64,000 bases of DNA from Oxyruncus cristatus (lineage: Eukaryota; Chordata; Aves; Passeriformes; Cotingidae). Under the pieces are notes generated by a model that saw nothing but the letters and a program-made list of their open reading frames with translations, had not been told where the DNA came from and made no database searches. The translations under genes were made by a program, and so were the position numbers. The stretch covers positions 1,451,383 to 1,515,382 of the forward strand of contig VXAY01005810.1 of assembly GCA_013399855.1 (NCBI GenBank), in the 5' to 3' direction. Every line of letters starts with the position of its first letter. The first letter of the stretch is position 1. Of the stretch, positions 49,801 through 61,944 are shown piece after piece.

Positions 49801-52800
49801 GGGTGCCCTGGGTGAGGCCAGGGCTTGGCACCCTCACCCGCTGCCTCCTGCATCTGGTCACCAGCCGTGCTCTGCCCTCCCCTCAGCCCCTCCTGGCGCT
49901 GCCAGCCAAAGCCTCCCTCCCTGACAACCCCAACACCAGCACAGCAGCAAAAATGGATGGGCGGTGAGCTTTTTGGAAGGCTCCATCCAAGGATGATGCT
50001 GGGCAGGGCCCGTGGCTGCCAGGCAGGGCGGCAGCTCCACTGACTCCGGATTCCCGCTGTCACCGTCTCCTCGGTGAGGCGGCGGAGCTGCCCACGGGCA
50101 CGCTGCGATCCTGCCACACAGCCACCCCCTCCGTGCCGCTCCGGAGTGCGAACAGGCAGGGCTGCTTCCTCTCCACTCGGCAGCTGGATCCTGCCAGCTG
50201 CCAGCCAAGCCTCTGGCCACAGGGAGAGCTCCAGGCCGCGGGGACGGAGCGAGACGGGGAGCGGGCACAACCTGCAGCAAGCTGGTATTTATAAAATCCT
50301 TGCTCTGCTCTGAGGACAAGCCTCCCTCGGCAAGCAGCGAGAGGATTTGATGCAAGAAAAACAAACCATCTTCCTTTTTAAAGCCACGTCTGCTCTTTCA
50401 GAGCCATGGGCTCCTGCACAGCCTGCTCTGTGTGCCAGTCACTTGGAGAGCACAGCAGGGGCACGAGGCTCACCCAGGACACACCGGGAGTGTGGCCCCC
50501 TGCATCTTGCTTAAAAATTCTGTGTGGGCACACAAAACACTTTAAAAACCAGAATTAAGCCTAAGCCTTGAGGAGGCACAAACGGGACCCAACAGTTGTG
50601 GGCAGCACCAGTCCCATACTCAGCTGAACACCCAGGGCTGTTCTCCAGCCCCTGAGTGGAGAGATTGTCTGCTGGGAAGCACCACAGATCATTTCAGTGC
50701 CAGCTGATGGCAGCTGGATTGCATGTGGAGTTTGGGAAAGCTCCCCTGCTCTATCCCCTGCTCCCTGTGTCCAAGTGTGACCCGGGGGGGATGTGGATGG
50801 GGAGGAGAGGGACACGCTCAGGGAGCAGACCCACGCCTGGCTCCGGCTCCTGGGGTGCTGCAAGATGGAACCTTGTTTTTTCCGGAGCCGTGCCCTGCGC
50901 AGTCACAGCTGACAGGAGGGACACAATCTCTTCCCTGTTAGCCCAACAAAACACAGGGACCTGGTGTGTTTGCTCGTGTGTGACCCTGCCAGGCCCAGGG
51001 CTGTGCGTGCTGCTGCTGGGGCCGGGCTCGGCCCCAGCCCACCCCAAAGGCCATCAAATTGAAGGCAGCTGCAAATTCACTGCACCCTGTCCTGGAAACA
51101 GCCCGGTGCTTCCATGCTGGCGCTCGCCCGGACCTCTTCCAGGGGCAGTGCCAACTGGTGCACGCTCTGAACAGCCCAACTTCTCATGGGGGTCCCAAAG
51201 CTGGTACCCTGATAAACCCGATGGTGACATAACCCCTGCCAGAGGAATTCCCAGTGGGCAGGGACTGCCCACACTTTCCCCGTGCTTCCCAAGGCCAGGC
51301 AGGAGCTGGGCACAGGGCAGTGCAGCTGAAGGGAGAACAGTGGGATGTGCCCACAGCAGCTGTAAGGAATGAGGTCACCTCTGAGCACACGGATGGGGTT
51401 GTGTAGGGTAAAAGGAAGAGAGGCCAATTTTAATCAACTGGGGGGAAATCAAGTTTACAGGAGGCAGCAATTGCTTCCTGTGCAAGCAGCACCTCTCGCC
51501 TCCCAGGAGGTCATGGCAGCTGCTCCAGGCTTGGGGGAATGGCATTTTTTAAGGTCACTGTGAAAATCCACATTTCCTCCATGAAGGACTCCTGCCTCCC
51601 TGAGCTGCTGGCCTCCTCCAAAGGGAAGGACCCACAGCCAGTGGGATGCAGGAAACAGGGACAATTAAAGTCCCATCAGTCCAGACAGCCCAACCCACCC
51701 TGTTGGGGTGAGCATGGCAGCACCTGTTGCTCCTTCCTGCTGGGAAACTCAAACTTGCCTGATTATTACTTATTTTATATTATTTTTAAAGCAGGGAGTA
51801 GCCATAGAGCTGAGCCCACAAGCTGCCTCCACTACAGGTGCCCCAGAAAGTGTGGGCAATGTATTTGCCTCCCATTCTCAGGCTTTATTCCCAAGCGTTC
51901 AGGGAGCTGGGGCCGCTGTTCAGAGATTCCTCAGCTGTTTCCAAATGCCAGAGCCCTCTCTGCTACATTCTCACACTTCCCTCTGTGTTATGGTTGCTCA
52001 GAGTGTCTTTCTGGAAGTGATAAATGGGAGTGTGTGTGGTGAGGGTTGTGTGCCCGGAGAGGAGGGGCTGAGAGAAGCTCCCGTGCCCGGCTGGAGGCAC
52101 TACCCCACCTTCTAGGGACAGCCACCCTGGAAGGAAGGTGGTAGCAGGAAGTCTGGAAGGGTTCTCTGGTGAACAGCCCTGAGTAAACAGCTCTGGTGGG
52201 GCCAGTGTGTGGTGAGTGGGAGAGAAGCTGCTCCTGGTACCCGCTGCCATGGCCAGTGCCTTTTCCCTTCTCATTCCCAACCTCTTTTGACATGCCCAGA
52301 TGTGCAGGTGGCTGGTTCCCTGGGACAAAGCTGGTACCAACTCTCAGAGCAGAGGTCTGGGAGTTTCTTGTGCAGGCTCTGCATCCCTTTCCTCCCTCCC
52401 ATGACGTCTGGCTCAGACAGAAGGCTTCCCCCACACCCTGTGCATTTCTAGCACTAGAGCAGCATGAGCTCTCTGCCTTTCCAGCTCCGAGATTCCAGCT
52501 GGGATCAGGTATTGAATTAAGCCATGCAAATTTCCATCGTGCCCTGACCAACACGGAAGCAGTGCCAGAGCCCAGAACAGAGCCTGCAGCGCAGCAAGGG
52601 CTCAGATCAAATCCCTGGGAGTTCACCTTTGTTCCTGGAGGAAACTGGAATGTCCGTGCCCGTGCCCAGGACCCAGGCGAGCCCTGGGGGGCAGGAAGGA
52701 CAGGCAGAGCTGCACGGTCACACCTTCCAGGCATGAATTGATTAAAACCTGCTGCATTACTGCTCCCCTGACGTTCACCAGGGTCACATCAGCCAAGTCG

Positions 52801-53326
52801 TGGCAGCAGATCTCTGCCAGTGAGGAGCAGCACGTGCCCCCAGAACTAGGGACCTTTCTTTCTCATTCCTTGGGAACCAGAGCACCACAGAGCTCATCCC
52901 AACCACCGGAACGCAGCACACACCAAGGTTTACGGCGAGGCCTGGGGGAGGAATCCACTCCCTACCAGAGCAGGGACAGCTGATCTGGTGTATCTTAAGG
53001 GAAAACAGTGTTTTGTCAGTGCTAATCCTCCACCATTCCTGTGGCAGGGGCATTAGGGATAAACTGAACTTGCAACATGATATTAGGGCATCTGCCAACA
53101 CTCAAACCTCCAGAATAAAAGGCTCATTTGCTGCCCAGTCGAACAGGTTATAATCCTGCCCCATCTCCCTACAGCCAAATGCCACTCATTGATTACTGGT
53201 GTTGCTCAAAGCAGCTGCTCCAGAGCTGAGTCAAGGGCCACGCACACAACCCGTCTGGATGAGAGGCCGGGCAGCCGCAGGCACACACCGGGGCTTGGTG
53301 GCACCAGGGTGCCCTGAGAGCCGCAG
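43859..53326 (-). other. Presumed DUSP14 5' intron
   Basis: Between the coding-exon acceptor and the GC-rich region near the gap there is no supported coding exon. Open frames in all six frames are long only because the sequence is GC-rich and poor in stops. It holds one CR1 remnant (46156-46280), CpG-dense patches near 49190-49400 and 50030-50270, and a 14-bp AT palindrome at 47474-47487. Confidence 0.5.
46156..46280 (-). mobile_element. CR1 LINE fragment
   Basis: Contains gccatgggcagggacagctc, ggttgctccaagccctgtcc and ggggcagccacagcttctct. It lacks the terminal repeats, so it is an internal remnant in minus-strand orientation within the presumed DUSP14 5' intron. Confidence 0.82.
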
Positions 53327-53640
53327 GTGCCCAGGGCAGGAGCCAGGGAGGGGTCCTAAGAGGGGAGTGCCAAGAGCAGGAACCAGTGATGGGTGCTCTG
53401 CTCCAGCAGCTCGATGGGCAGGAGCCAGGGATGGGTGCAGAGCTGGGGGTGCCCAGGGCAGGAGCCAGGGAGGGGTCCTAAGAGGGGAGTGCCAAGAGCA
53501 GGAACCAGTGATGGGTGCTCTGCTCCAGCAGCTCGATGGGCAGGAGCCAGGGATGGGTGCAGAGCTGGGGGTGCCCAGGGCAGGAGCCAGGGATGGGTGC
53601 TGAGAGGGAAGTGCCCAGGGCAGGATCCAGGGATTGATGC
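53327..53640. repeat. 122-bp higher-order tandem repeat
   Basis: The block starting gtgcccagggcaggagccag at 53327 recurs at 53449 and again (partly) at 53571, an exact spacing of 122 bases. Each block is built from related subunits beginning gtgcccagggcagg, gtgccaagagcagg and gggcaggagccagg. The first two copies are nearly identical. Confidence 0.85.
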
Positions 53641-54110
53641 CTAGCTGGGGGTGCCCAGGGCAGGATCCAGGGATTGATGCCTAGCTGGGGGTGCCCAGGG
53701 CAGGATCCAGGGATTGATGCCTAGCTGGGGGTGCCCAGGGCAGGATCCAGGGATTGATGCCTAGCTGGGGGTGCCCAGGGCAGGATCCAGGGATTGATGC
53801 CTAGCTGGGGGTGCCCAGGGCAGGATCCAGGGATTGATGCCTAGCTGGGGGTGCCCAGGGCAGGATCCAGGGATTGATGCCTAGCTGGGGGTGCCCAGGG
53901 CAGGATCCAGGGATTGATGCCTAGCTGGGGGTGCCCAGGGCAGGATCCAGGGATTGATGCCTAGCTGGGGGTGCCCAGGGCAGGATCCAGGGATTGATGC
54001 CTAGCTGGGGGTGCCCAGGGCAGGATCCAGGGATTGATGCCTAGCTGGGGGTGCCCAGGGCAGGATCCAGGGATTGATGCCTAGCTGGGGATGCCCAGGG
54101 CAGGATCCAG
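53600..54110. repeat. 40-bp minisatellite, about 12 near-identical copies
   Basis: Unit of exactly 40 bases, ctagctgggggtgcccaggg followed by caggatccagggattgatgc, repeated in register through 53641-54090 with essentially no differences. Variant copies flank it on both sides. The unit is related to the subunits of the 122-bp repeat next to it, so both come from one ancestral motif. Confidence 0.95.
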
Positions 54111-54210
54111 GGATGGGTGCAGAGCTGGGGATGCCCAGGGCAGGATTCAAGGATCGGTGCTGAGAGGGAAGTGCCCAGGGCAGGAGCCAGGGATGGGTGC
54201 CCTGCTCCGG
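54110..54210. repeat. Variant edge copies of the minisatellite
   Basis: Imperfect units (for example cagggcaggattcaaggatc and cagggcaggagccaggg) continue the array towards the gap with substitutions, the usual pattern at the edge of a tandem array. Confidence 0.75.
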
Positions 54211-54317
54211 CAGAGCTCGCGGTGGGGCTGGGGCTGGTTCCACGTCGAGGAACCACCCGAGCTCTGCCCGTGGCTGCTCTGGTGCAGCTCCGAGGTGACA
54301 CCCCGCTCCCTCGCCGG

Positions 54318-54425
54318 GCTTACCCGGGGTCTGAGCACCGGCCACGGGGTTCTCGCCGCGCCCCGCTCCTTCGGGCACCGCCGGCAGAGCCGCCGCTGCC
54401 CCGTCCCAGCGCAGCCGCCGGCCGG
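54318..54425 (-). promoter_or_regulatory. CpG-dense gap edge; possible DUSP14 first exon with splice donor
   Basis: The last 200 bases before the gap are dense in CpG (ccgccggcagagccgccgct and similar), as in a CpG-island promoter. On the minus strand a good donor, CCGG then GTAAGC, occurs at 54318-54323. A non-coding first exon of DUSP14 could run from inside the gap to 54324. This is inference from position and composition. Confidence 0.3.
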
Positions 54426-54856
54426 NNNNNNNNNNNNNNNNNNNNNNNNNNNNNNNNNNNNNNNNNNNNNNNNNNNNNNNNNNNNNNNNNNNNNNNNNNN
54501 NNNNNNNNNNNNNNNNNNNNNNNNNNNNNNNNNNNNNNNNNNNNNNNNNNNNNNNNNNNNNNNNNNNNNNNNNNNNNNNNNNNNNNNNNNNNNNNNNNNN
54601 NNNNNNNNNNNNNNNNNNNNNNNNNNNNNNNNNNNNNNNNNNNNNNNNNNNNNNNNNNNNNNNNNNNNNNNNNNNNNNNNNNNNNNNNNNNNNNNNNNNN
54701 NNNNNNNNNNNNNNNNNNNNNNNNNNNNNNNNNNNNNNNNNNNNNNNNNNNNNNNNNNNNNNNNNNNNNNNNNNNNNNNNNNNNNNNNNNNNNNNNNNNN
54801 NNNNNNNNNNNNNNNNNNNNNNNNNNNNNNNNNNNNNNNNNNNNNNNNNNNNNNNN
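54426..54856. other. Assembly gap (431 N)
   Basis: A run of N bases flanked on both sides by very GC-rich and tandemly repeated sequence. Its true length is unknown. Confidence 0.99.
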
Positions 54857-55330
54857 GGAGGGGACCGTGCGTGGGGCGGCGGGGAGGGGGACGAGGACGA
54901 GGGGCGTCCCGATGGGGACGTGGCGGGGATACGACTGTGTGTGGGCACAAGTGGGGATCCCTGTGGGGACGTGGCAGGGTCCCCCTGCAGGGACGGGACC
55001 GTGTGTGGGGACAAGTGGGGGGGCCCTGTTGGGGTGGAGACAAGTAAGGGTTCCAGTGGGGACGTAAAGGGGTCCCTGTGGGGATGGGGACAAGTGTGGG
55101 ATCCAGTGGGGATGTGACGGGGTCCCTGTGGGAATAATACATAGTGGACACGACAGAATCCCTGTGGACAAGCAGGCATCCCTGTGGGGACATAACAGGA
55201 GTCCTGTGGGGATAGGATGTGTCAAAGCCAATGAAAGGACATGGTGGGGCCCGTCTGGGGACATGAGAGGGTCCCTGTGGACACAGGGATGTGGCAGGGT
55301 CCCAGTGAGGACACGGCAGCACGTGGGATG
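54857..55330. repeat. Degenerate G-rich tandem repeat after the gap
   Basis: Recurring phrases ggggacgtggcagggtcc, ggtccctgtggggatgggga and gtgtgtggggacaagtgggg, spaced irregularly at about 50 bases. It decays towards 55330 and is different in sequence from the 40-bp array on the other side of the gap. Confidence 0.7.
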
Positions 55331-57261
55331 TGCAGGGCCCATGACATCCCCTGTCAGGGATGGGACATGCCATGTCCCCGTGGGAACCCTGCCGGTGCGT
55401 CCCTTGGCTCGCTGGGTGCCCAGTGGGGAGAGGTCAGCCCTAGGACAGAGAGGAGCCTGTTTTGTGTGGCAGGGACATCCCAAGCCACTGCTTGTCACTG
55501 CTCCTCCCCACGCTGGGAGCAGGGTAAAGGAATGGTGGGTGGCCTAGGGGAGCCTCACTCCCAGGGCTCCTCGTGGCATCGTGCTGGGGGCCAGGCTGGA
55601 CCCTTGCCCATGTCAGAGTGGGCTCAGGTCCTTGGAGAGGGATGCCATAGGCTGGGATAGTTCTGGATGGATGCCTTGGGCTAGGGAATCTGCATGGCAA
55701 AGGGGAGAGTTTGTCTTTGCCTGGAAACTGTGGGGTGAAGGGTCTGCTCCCACCACCTCATCCCCACGGCAGGGACTGGACAAGGCTGGCACTGGGAGAG
55801 GAGGAGGAGGGCAGCCTCTGCCTTAACCCTGCGGCTGCTGGAGCAAAGTGTGGCCACCCCAGCCTGCTTTTGTTCGCTCTCCCGTTTTGCTGTCGCACGC
55901 TCGGACAGAAATAGCCAAAATCCCTAATAGGAAGCTTCCCCCAGCCCGAGCCCTCGGCTGGTATCTCGCTCGGGCAGGTTTCATGACTCAGCAGCCCAGA
56001 TGGAGCCGTCCCTCACAGCCCTCAGCTCCAAATCTGTTTATTGCTCCAGAGGCTGTTTTTCCAAGAGCTTCGCTGCTTTATAACAGCCAGCGCTCTCCCT
56101 TAAAACCCTGCCTCTCCAGCGAGGGCTCGCGTCACACTCAGCGCGGAGGTGGGCGAGGAACAAAAATAGACAAATTAAGAAAACCTCAAAAGGCCAAAAA
56201 ATGAAAATGTGAGGGGTTTGGCTCTCCGAGCACCAAGGTTTGCTTTGCCTCCGTGTTGCATCAGCTCTGCGCTTCCTCTGCTGCCTTCCTTGGAGCTGCA
56301 CCGTGTCGGGGGCAGAGAAGAACCCCTGGTGATCACAAGTCTACAAGGAGCTGAGAGACAGCTGAGCCTCCGGGGGTGTCCCCCCAGAGCTGAGGTCAAG
56401 GGACTGTGCCCTTGGCTGGAGGGTGAAGCCCTGGCAGTGCAAACCTGGGGTGGTGTTGGCCACAGGCAGCACAGGGAACAATGAGGATGGATTTTGGGGT
56501 GGCAACCTCTGGGGTTCCCTCCCCAAGCATCTAAACCCTTCATTGCCCCTCACCACCATTAAATGAGAAATAGGCTCTTGCACAGCTCCAGTTCCTTGTC
56601 CTGAGTGTTTTTTAACTACTCACACCACTGCACAGGTGTTTTCAACGCTGGTGTAATTTGTGCTTTTAACCTTCACACTGCTGGGAGCTTCATGTGTTTT
56701 TAGTGTGGGATAGAGGATGTGAAGAGGAAAACTTGGGAGGCCTTTGACCCGGGGACACAGCAAAGACAGCAGAGAACAAAGCTGAAAGGGAATGTCAGCT
56801 CCTCCCCACACTCAACCCCGGCCAAGGGTTCACTCATGGGAGCTGGGGGCACTCAGTGGTGGCTGGCAGCTGCTGGTGGCCCCCACCCCTCCTGCCAAGA
56901 GCTGTGTTGGCCAGGATGGATGTCCGAGGGGCAGGTGGGACAGTGAGGGTTTGCTCCTGAGCACAGGGAGGGCTGGGCAGTGGGTGCTTTCTCAGATACC
57001 TGCTCGCTCTCTGCCCTGGCATGGGGGGACAGCAGGGCCTCTCTGGGACCCCCAGCCCTGGGAAGGCAGCCCGTGTTCCCAGCAGGTACAGCCCAGGTGA
57101 GGTAGGGCAGCAGCAGCTCTCCTGCAAGGCACACATCGTGTTGTGGGCAGGTTTTCCCCCTTCCCATAGGAACTGTGCATCTGTTGGAAAAGTTTCAAAG
57201 ACCGTGTGGGGACAAGATGCTTGAAGCAGGACCCGCCCCCCTCGATGGCACCCTATAGTGC

Positions 57262-57350
57262 CTTTGGGGGTGATGGTGTTAGAAGGGTCAGGACTTGACT
57301 CCGATGCCTGTGGGTCTCTTCCAGCTTGGAATATTCCGTGAATCCATGAA
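57262..57350 (+). mobile_element. Short diverged CR1 3' end
   Basis: Resembles the last part of CR1 in sense orientation: cttgactccgatgcctgtgg, then cttccagcttggaatattcc and a decayed ATTC-type terminal repeat. Short and divergent. Confidence 0.55.
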
Positions 57351-57596
57351 ACCCAGCTTACCCAGCCCAGCCTGGCAGATCTGCACCCTGCTGGGATGAG
57401 CAGCAGTGGTCGGTGGGTCCAGGGCACGTTCCCGAAGGGAGCACCCGACCGCAGTCCATTAACTGGTCATTAGGGCCATTACCTTAATCACGGGGTGTTT
57501 TCCTGCTCTGTATCAGGGTGTGCTCAGGGTCACGCAGGCTGAGCGGGGAGCAGGTGGCTGCCTCCTGCACGGCGTGGCAGTGCCGGGATCCGCCGC

Positions 57597-57620
57597 CATC
57601 CATCCATCCATCCATCCATC
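57597..57620. repeat. CATC tetranucleotide microsatellite
   Basis: About six tandem copies of the tetranucleotide catc, a simple sequence repeat. Confidence 0.9.
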
Positions 57621-60517
57621 CTCTCCAGTTTCCATGGCTACGCCAGAGTTTACTCTTCCCCGCCTTCCACCGCCTGCACGGGTGTGATGTAAAAAAAAGG
57701 CCCCTACATGAGGCAAAAAGCCCAGGGACTGGGACCTCCTGGTTTTCGGGAGCAACAACTCCATCCAGGGCAGTCAAACCACAGCATGACAGGCGCTGAG
57801 TGTCGTGGCAGCACCCGCAGCCCACCAGAGTGGCACCTTGGAGGCCTTCAGGGGGGCTGTGGCGTGATTTTGGGGCTCTGCCTTCCCCTCCTGGCCTCCC
57901 TGATGGCGGCAGGGACCAGGGGAGGCGGGAGTGATCTCCTGGGGACAATTCCAGGCGCGGAGCCATCGGCCGCCTGGCGCTCAATGCGAGGTGACAGCGC
58001 GGAGCAGAGATCCCTGAGCTCCTTAATGGGGGAGAACAAAACCCGAGCTTGGGTCACCACATGGGATTTCAGTGGCCAAATGTGGGTCAGCAGAGGCCTC
58101 GCTGGGGAGGCAGGAATGTCACAACACCGCAGGGATTTCACACCACAGGGCAGTCACAGCACGGCAGAGGTTTGTTCCCTTTCCAGAGGCACAAGGAGCA
58201 GAGGGGCAGCGTATCCCAGTCCATGGCCACATTCCCTGGGCAGGGGGATTTTGGCTGAGGGGCTCCCGGGATGTGGCTGGGGTGCAGTTGGCTGCAAGGG
58301 TGTGTGCCCATTTCCAAATCCATGGGTGCTCTGATTCACAGGGCCAGTGGGTGAAGCGGGAAGCATTCCCAAAGCCTGGGTGTGCTGCACCCGGCTGTAT
58401 TCGGCCATGGGGCAATCCTCGTGCTTTGCCTGTGCATCCCGGGATTCCTGCCTGCTCCTGGACACCTGGTTGGGCTGCCGGTGCCCCACGGCCAGTTTTC
58501 CCTCTGACAGGCTGTGGGTGACCCTGAACTCCAGAGGATCACGGCTCCACTGCGTGTTTGTTGCATTGAAGGGTCCCCTCCTTGCTTTGACTGCCCCTCG
58601 GTAGCAGGGGTGCAGGGACGGTGTGTTGTGCGGGGACCCCGTGGTGTGGGCTGTGTTTCAGCAGCCCCCTCGGTGAGATGCTGGGCACAGGGGGTGCCCG
58701 GGTGCTGTCTGGTCCCAGGAGGGTGGGGTGAGTTCCATCGGGTGCTCGCCTGCTGAGTCACGGGGCTGTGCAGCCGGAGCTGTGCCATGTGTGCCTCCGG
58801 CCTGGCCCGGGGGGGATGCTCTGTGTCCTTCCCTGACCCCCTCCCCACACCCCGGGACAGACTCTGTGGCCAGCCTGGGCAGCGAGGGCTGGTGACTGAC
58901 GTGGCCTGGCAGCTCAGCCTCCCCAAAGGCGCTCAGTGCTCCTTCTGTCTCTACCAAGGCTCCCCCCTCGTCCCCATCCCAGCCTGCACATCACTGCCTG
59001 CCTCCCGGGCAGCTGAGCTGGGGGCTCACCCCATCCTAGATACCCCAGACAGTCTCTGGAAGCCCAGCATGGAGGGTGCTCTGGCAGTGCCTGTCCCTCC
59101 AGCACTGCACAGGGTGCTCCAAGCTCCCATCCCCATTTTATAGGAAGGGTTGGGGAGTGCTGGCGCCTGCAGATGCTGGTTCATAAAACATTGACTTTCC
59201 AGACGGGCTTTGCAAAAGAAATGAGATGCTGGTGATTGTATGGAGAGCTCAGGGGATCCAAGGGTGCATTCCCTGGAGCAAAGGGTGATCCTTGCTTGGG
59301 GCTGCAGAGAGCCTGCGGTGGGGCAGAGACCCAAACTGCTGGACACCCGTGTGCTCCAAACTGCTGCTCCCACACAGTCCTGACCCAGCGCTGCCGTGGA
59401 GTGACAACACGTGGCTGGGATGCGTGGGCTGGCTTGTGGTTCCCCTGTGGAGCCATGTTTGTCTGCATGGTGGGATGGGGGCACAGGGGGATGGGGGCTG
59501 CAGGCATTTGTGTGCGTGAGGCTGCTGGTGGGGTCACTCCCCGACACTCTCGTCAGCTCCAGTCGCAGGGAGCGCGGTGGGAACTGCTTTTCCTGTGTCA
59601 CTGTGAGTGCTTTCTCCACACTCACCAACAAATCCGTGCTGGCTTTCCCCAGCAGGTCACCGAGCCAGTTTGTTGGCAGGGCAGAGATCACTCTGGGGCG
59701 CTGCTGCGTGGTTTGGATTTTTCCCTTTCCCGTGTCGCACCAGGGCGGCAGCTCCGGGGTTTCTCCAACCGCGGCCGAAAAGCCGCTGTTCCAGCGCGGT
59801 GTTTGTCTCCCAGGGAGGTGGTTTAGGTTTCACAGGCCCAACCTGACGGGAATTCGAGCAGCCACTAAAACTAGGGCTTCTCATGCCTTCGTTATCGGCG
59901 TTATCTGCTCCGCTGGGCAGCCGTGGGGAGCGGGGGAGCGTGGTGGGAGCTGGTGGGAGCCCGTGCTGTGCTGGGGCGGCACGAGCCCCCCGGGATCTGC
60001 TCCAGGCAGCCCCCACCTCCCGGGCTGAGTCACCAGCAGGCCGAGTGCATTTGCTGCTGGTGTGACGGCAGCTGTAAGTCCCAAAAAAACCCCCAGCACT
60101 GATGCTTTAATGACAGGCGGATAACACAGCCCCAAAGAAGACTCATCCCGCACATACCTCATTAGTGGTGACTAAGCCCACACTGGGCTGGAGCAGCCAC
60201 AGCCTTCCCACGTCACCCCAGCCCCGGTGTCACTAATTCTGCAGGTGCCAAGATCCCAAGCTGCCCATCTCCTGCCTGTCCCCAGCCTTGTTCCATATTT
60301 AATCTCTCATGTTCACCTGAGTCTCTAATTAAGCTCAGCCCTGAGCCTGTGGTGTGTAGTGAGGGCTGGCGTTCCCGGAGAGCTCCGAGTGTGGGACCCA
60401 CAGCAGCCCACTGAAACAACCCCCAGCTGAGGGTTTTCCCTTTGTTTTCCTTTTCTTTTTAACTCCTCCCTGAACTAGCACTAGGCAGGTGTGTAACACT
60501 AACCCAAGGCAGGTATG

Positions 60518-60631
60518 AATCCCAGAATCACAAAATCATAGAATCCCAGAACAATTTGGGTTGTAAGGGACCTTAAAGCTCATCCAGTTCCAACCCCCTA
60601 CCATGGGCAGGGACACCTTCCACTAGAACAG
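60518..60631 (-). mobile_element. CR1 LINE 3' fragment
   Basis: Starts with repeated gaatcccagaatcacaaaat and catagaatcccag terminal repeats, followed by tttgggttgtaagggacctt and gccatgggcagg-like text. Minus-strand orientation, between the DUSP14 side and TADA2A. Confidence 0.88.
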
Positions 60632-61944
60632 GTGAGGTGAAGTGGAGGCCCATCAGCAGCAACGCTCTTAAAAAAGGCATGTGTGCACTGTTTGGGGCTT
60701 TTTTTCCCTTCTTTTTACAGTAAAGGCATGAATGGTCAGTTTGAGGTATTCAAAAAGAGCTTTTTTTGTGTTTCTTTTCGCTGGCAGCAGCTGTCCAGGG
60801 AGCTCCTGCTGGGGTGAAGCAGGGCAGCATGGAAAACCCAGGTGCTGCTTCCCAAGCCAGTATCCAGAGGAGCCAGACAGTGTCAAGGGCTGGAGCAGCT
60901 GCAGCAGCCACCATCCTCCCCTGACATCCCAGCTGGCTGCCTTGCCCTTAAGAACCCCCCCAGTTAAAAACACCCCCAGGCCCGGCAGTGAACAGGGCTC
61001 TGATCTCCCAGGGGGCTGCAGGGTCTGGGGAGGGGGAGAGTGGCGCATTTGTAACCAGAGCAGCATATCCATGGCAACCCCAACTTTTCATCAGTGTTAA
61101 TTACTTACACAGTGCCAGAGCTGCGCAGGGCGCCTCCCAGATAAAGATACATCCCCTTCCAAGCCTCCCTGAGCGACACCGAGGCGACAGCGAGCTCCAG
61201 GAGCCGGCTCTGGAACGCAGTGACGGAGGCATTTTGTGAGGAAGAGAGGAGCTGGGATTTAGAGGGACCGGCGAGGCAGCCAGGAGCTCAGGGCAGCTTT
61301 TCTCCCAAAAAACACCTTCCCAGAGTGTTGGGAAATGGCCCCAGCCGGTGTGACAAGCAGACCTGTACCCCAAATCCTGCTGTGGGGGTGTCTCTGGTGG
61401 CTGGTCCCTCGGCCGCGGGACGGCTGTGCCTCGGTGGGGTGTGTGTGGCCCTGGCCGTGGTGAGGGCTGGCAGCAGGTCACGCTCACAGGCCCCTTTGGG
61501 TCCTTTTGGGACACAGGGACGTCACTGAGTGGGTGAGGATGTGGCTGATCCTGGGATGGTCCCAGCAGGTCCTGGAGTATTTGGCTCCTCTACCGCTTTT
61601 TGCTGCAACTCACGGCACAGGAGGCCGGGCAAAGGAAAAGCAGTTTGGCTGTTTAATGTTAAAAGTGGGAAAAACATTCCCGAGGCTTTACAGCTGTGTC
61701 GTTCCCTCAGCATTCCCAGTTATAGAGCCTCAATTTCTACAGACTTCAATCTTCAACATGTAGTTTATTACTGCTGCTTTTCTTTAAATAGCATTATTTT
61801 CTAGGAAATGCAGTCGTCCCATCCCTACAGCTGCTGTTGTGCATTTATCTCCCCTCTCCTGGCGAGAAGCTGATGGATACAGACCCAGGCAGCTGCGTGA
61901 CCTTTACAGTCTGACTCGGAGTCCAGGGACGTGGATGTAAGATT

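Larger units (their letters stand above)
55331..61944. other. Spacer between the gap and the TADA2A 3' end
   Basis: No supported exon of any gene. It contains a short CATC tetranucleotide run (57597-57620), a diverged CR1 end (57262), a clear CR1 fragment (60518) and GC-rich unique sequence. It may include the promoter side of DUSP14. Confidence 0.5.

Noticed and set aside
49401..50270. Minus-strand open frame of 289 codons
   Set aside because: Low-complexity Gly/Ala/Arg/Ser composition, no recognised domain and no splice or start context. GC-rich shadow.
53640..54100. CRISPR-like regular array
   Set aside because: The whole 40-base unit repeats, with no unique spacers between identical repeats, in a vertebrate genome. 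It is a minisatellite.
54001..55498. Long open frames spanning the N gap and arrays
   Set aside because: They run through N bases as unknown residues and through tandem DNA. Three copies of a 40-base unit make a 40-residue periodic frame with no family resemblance.
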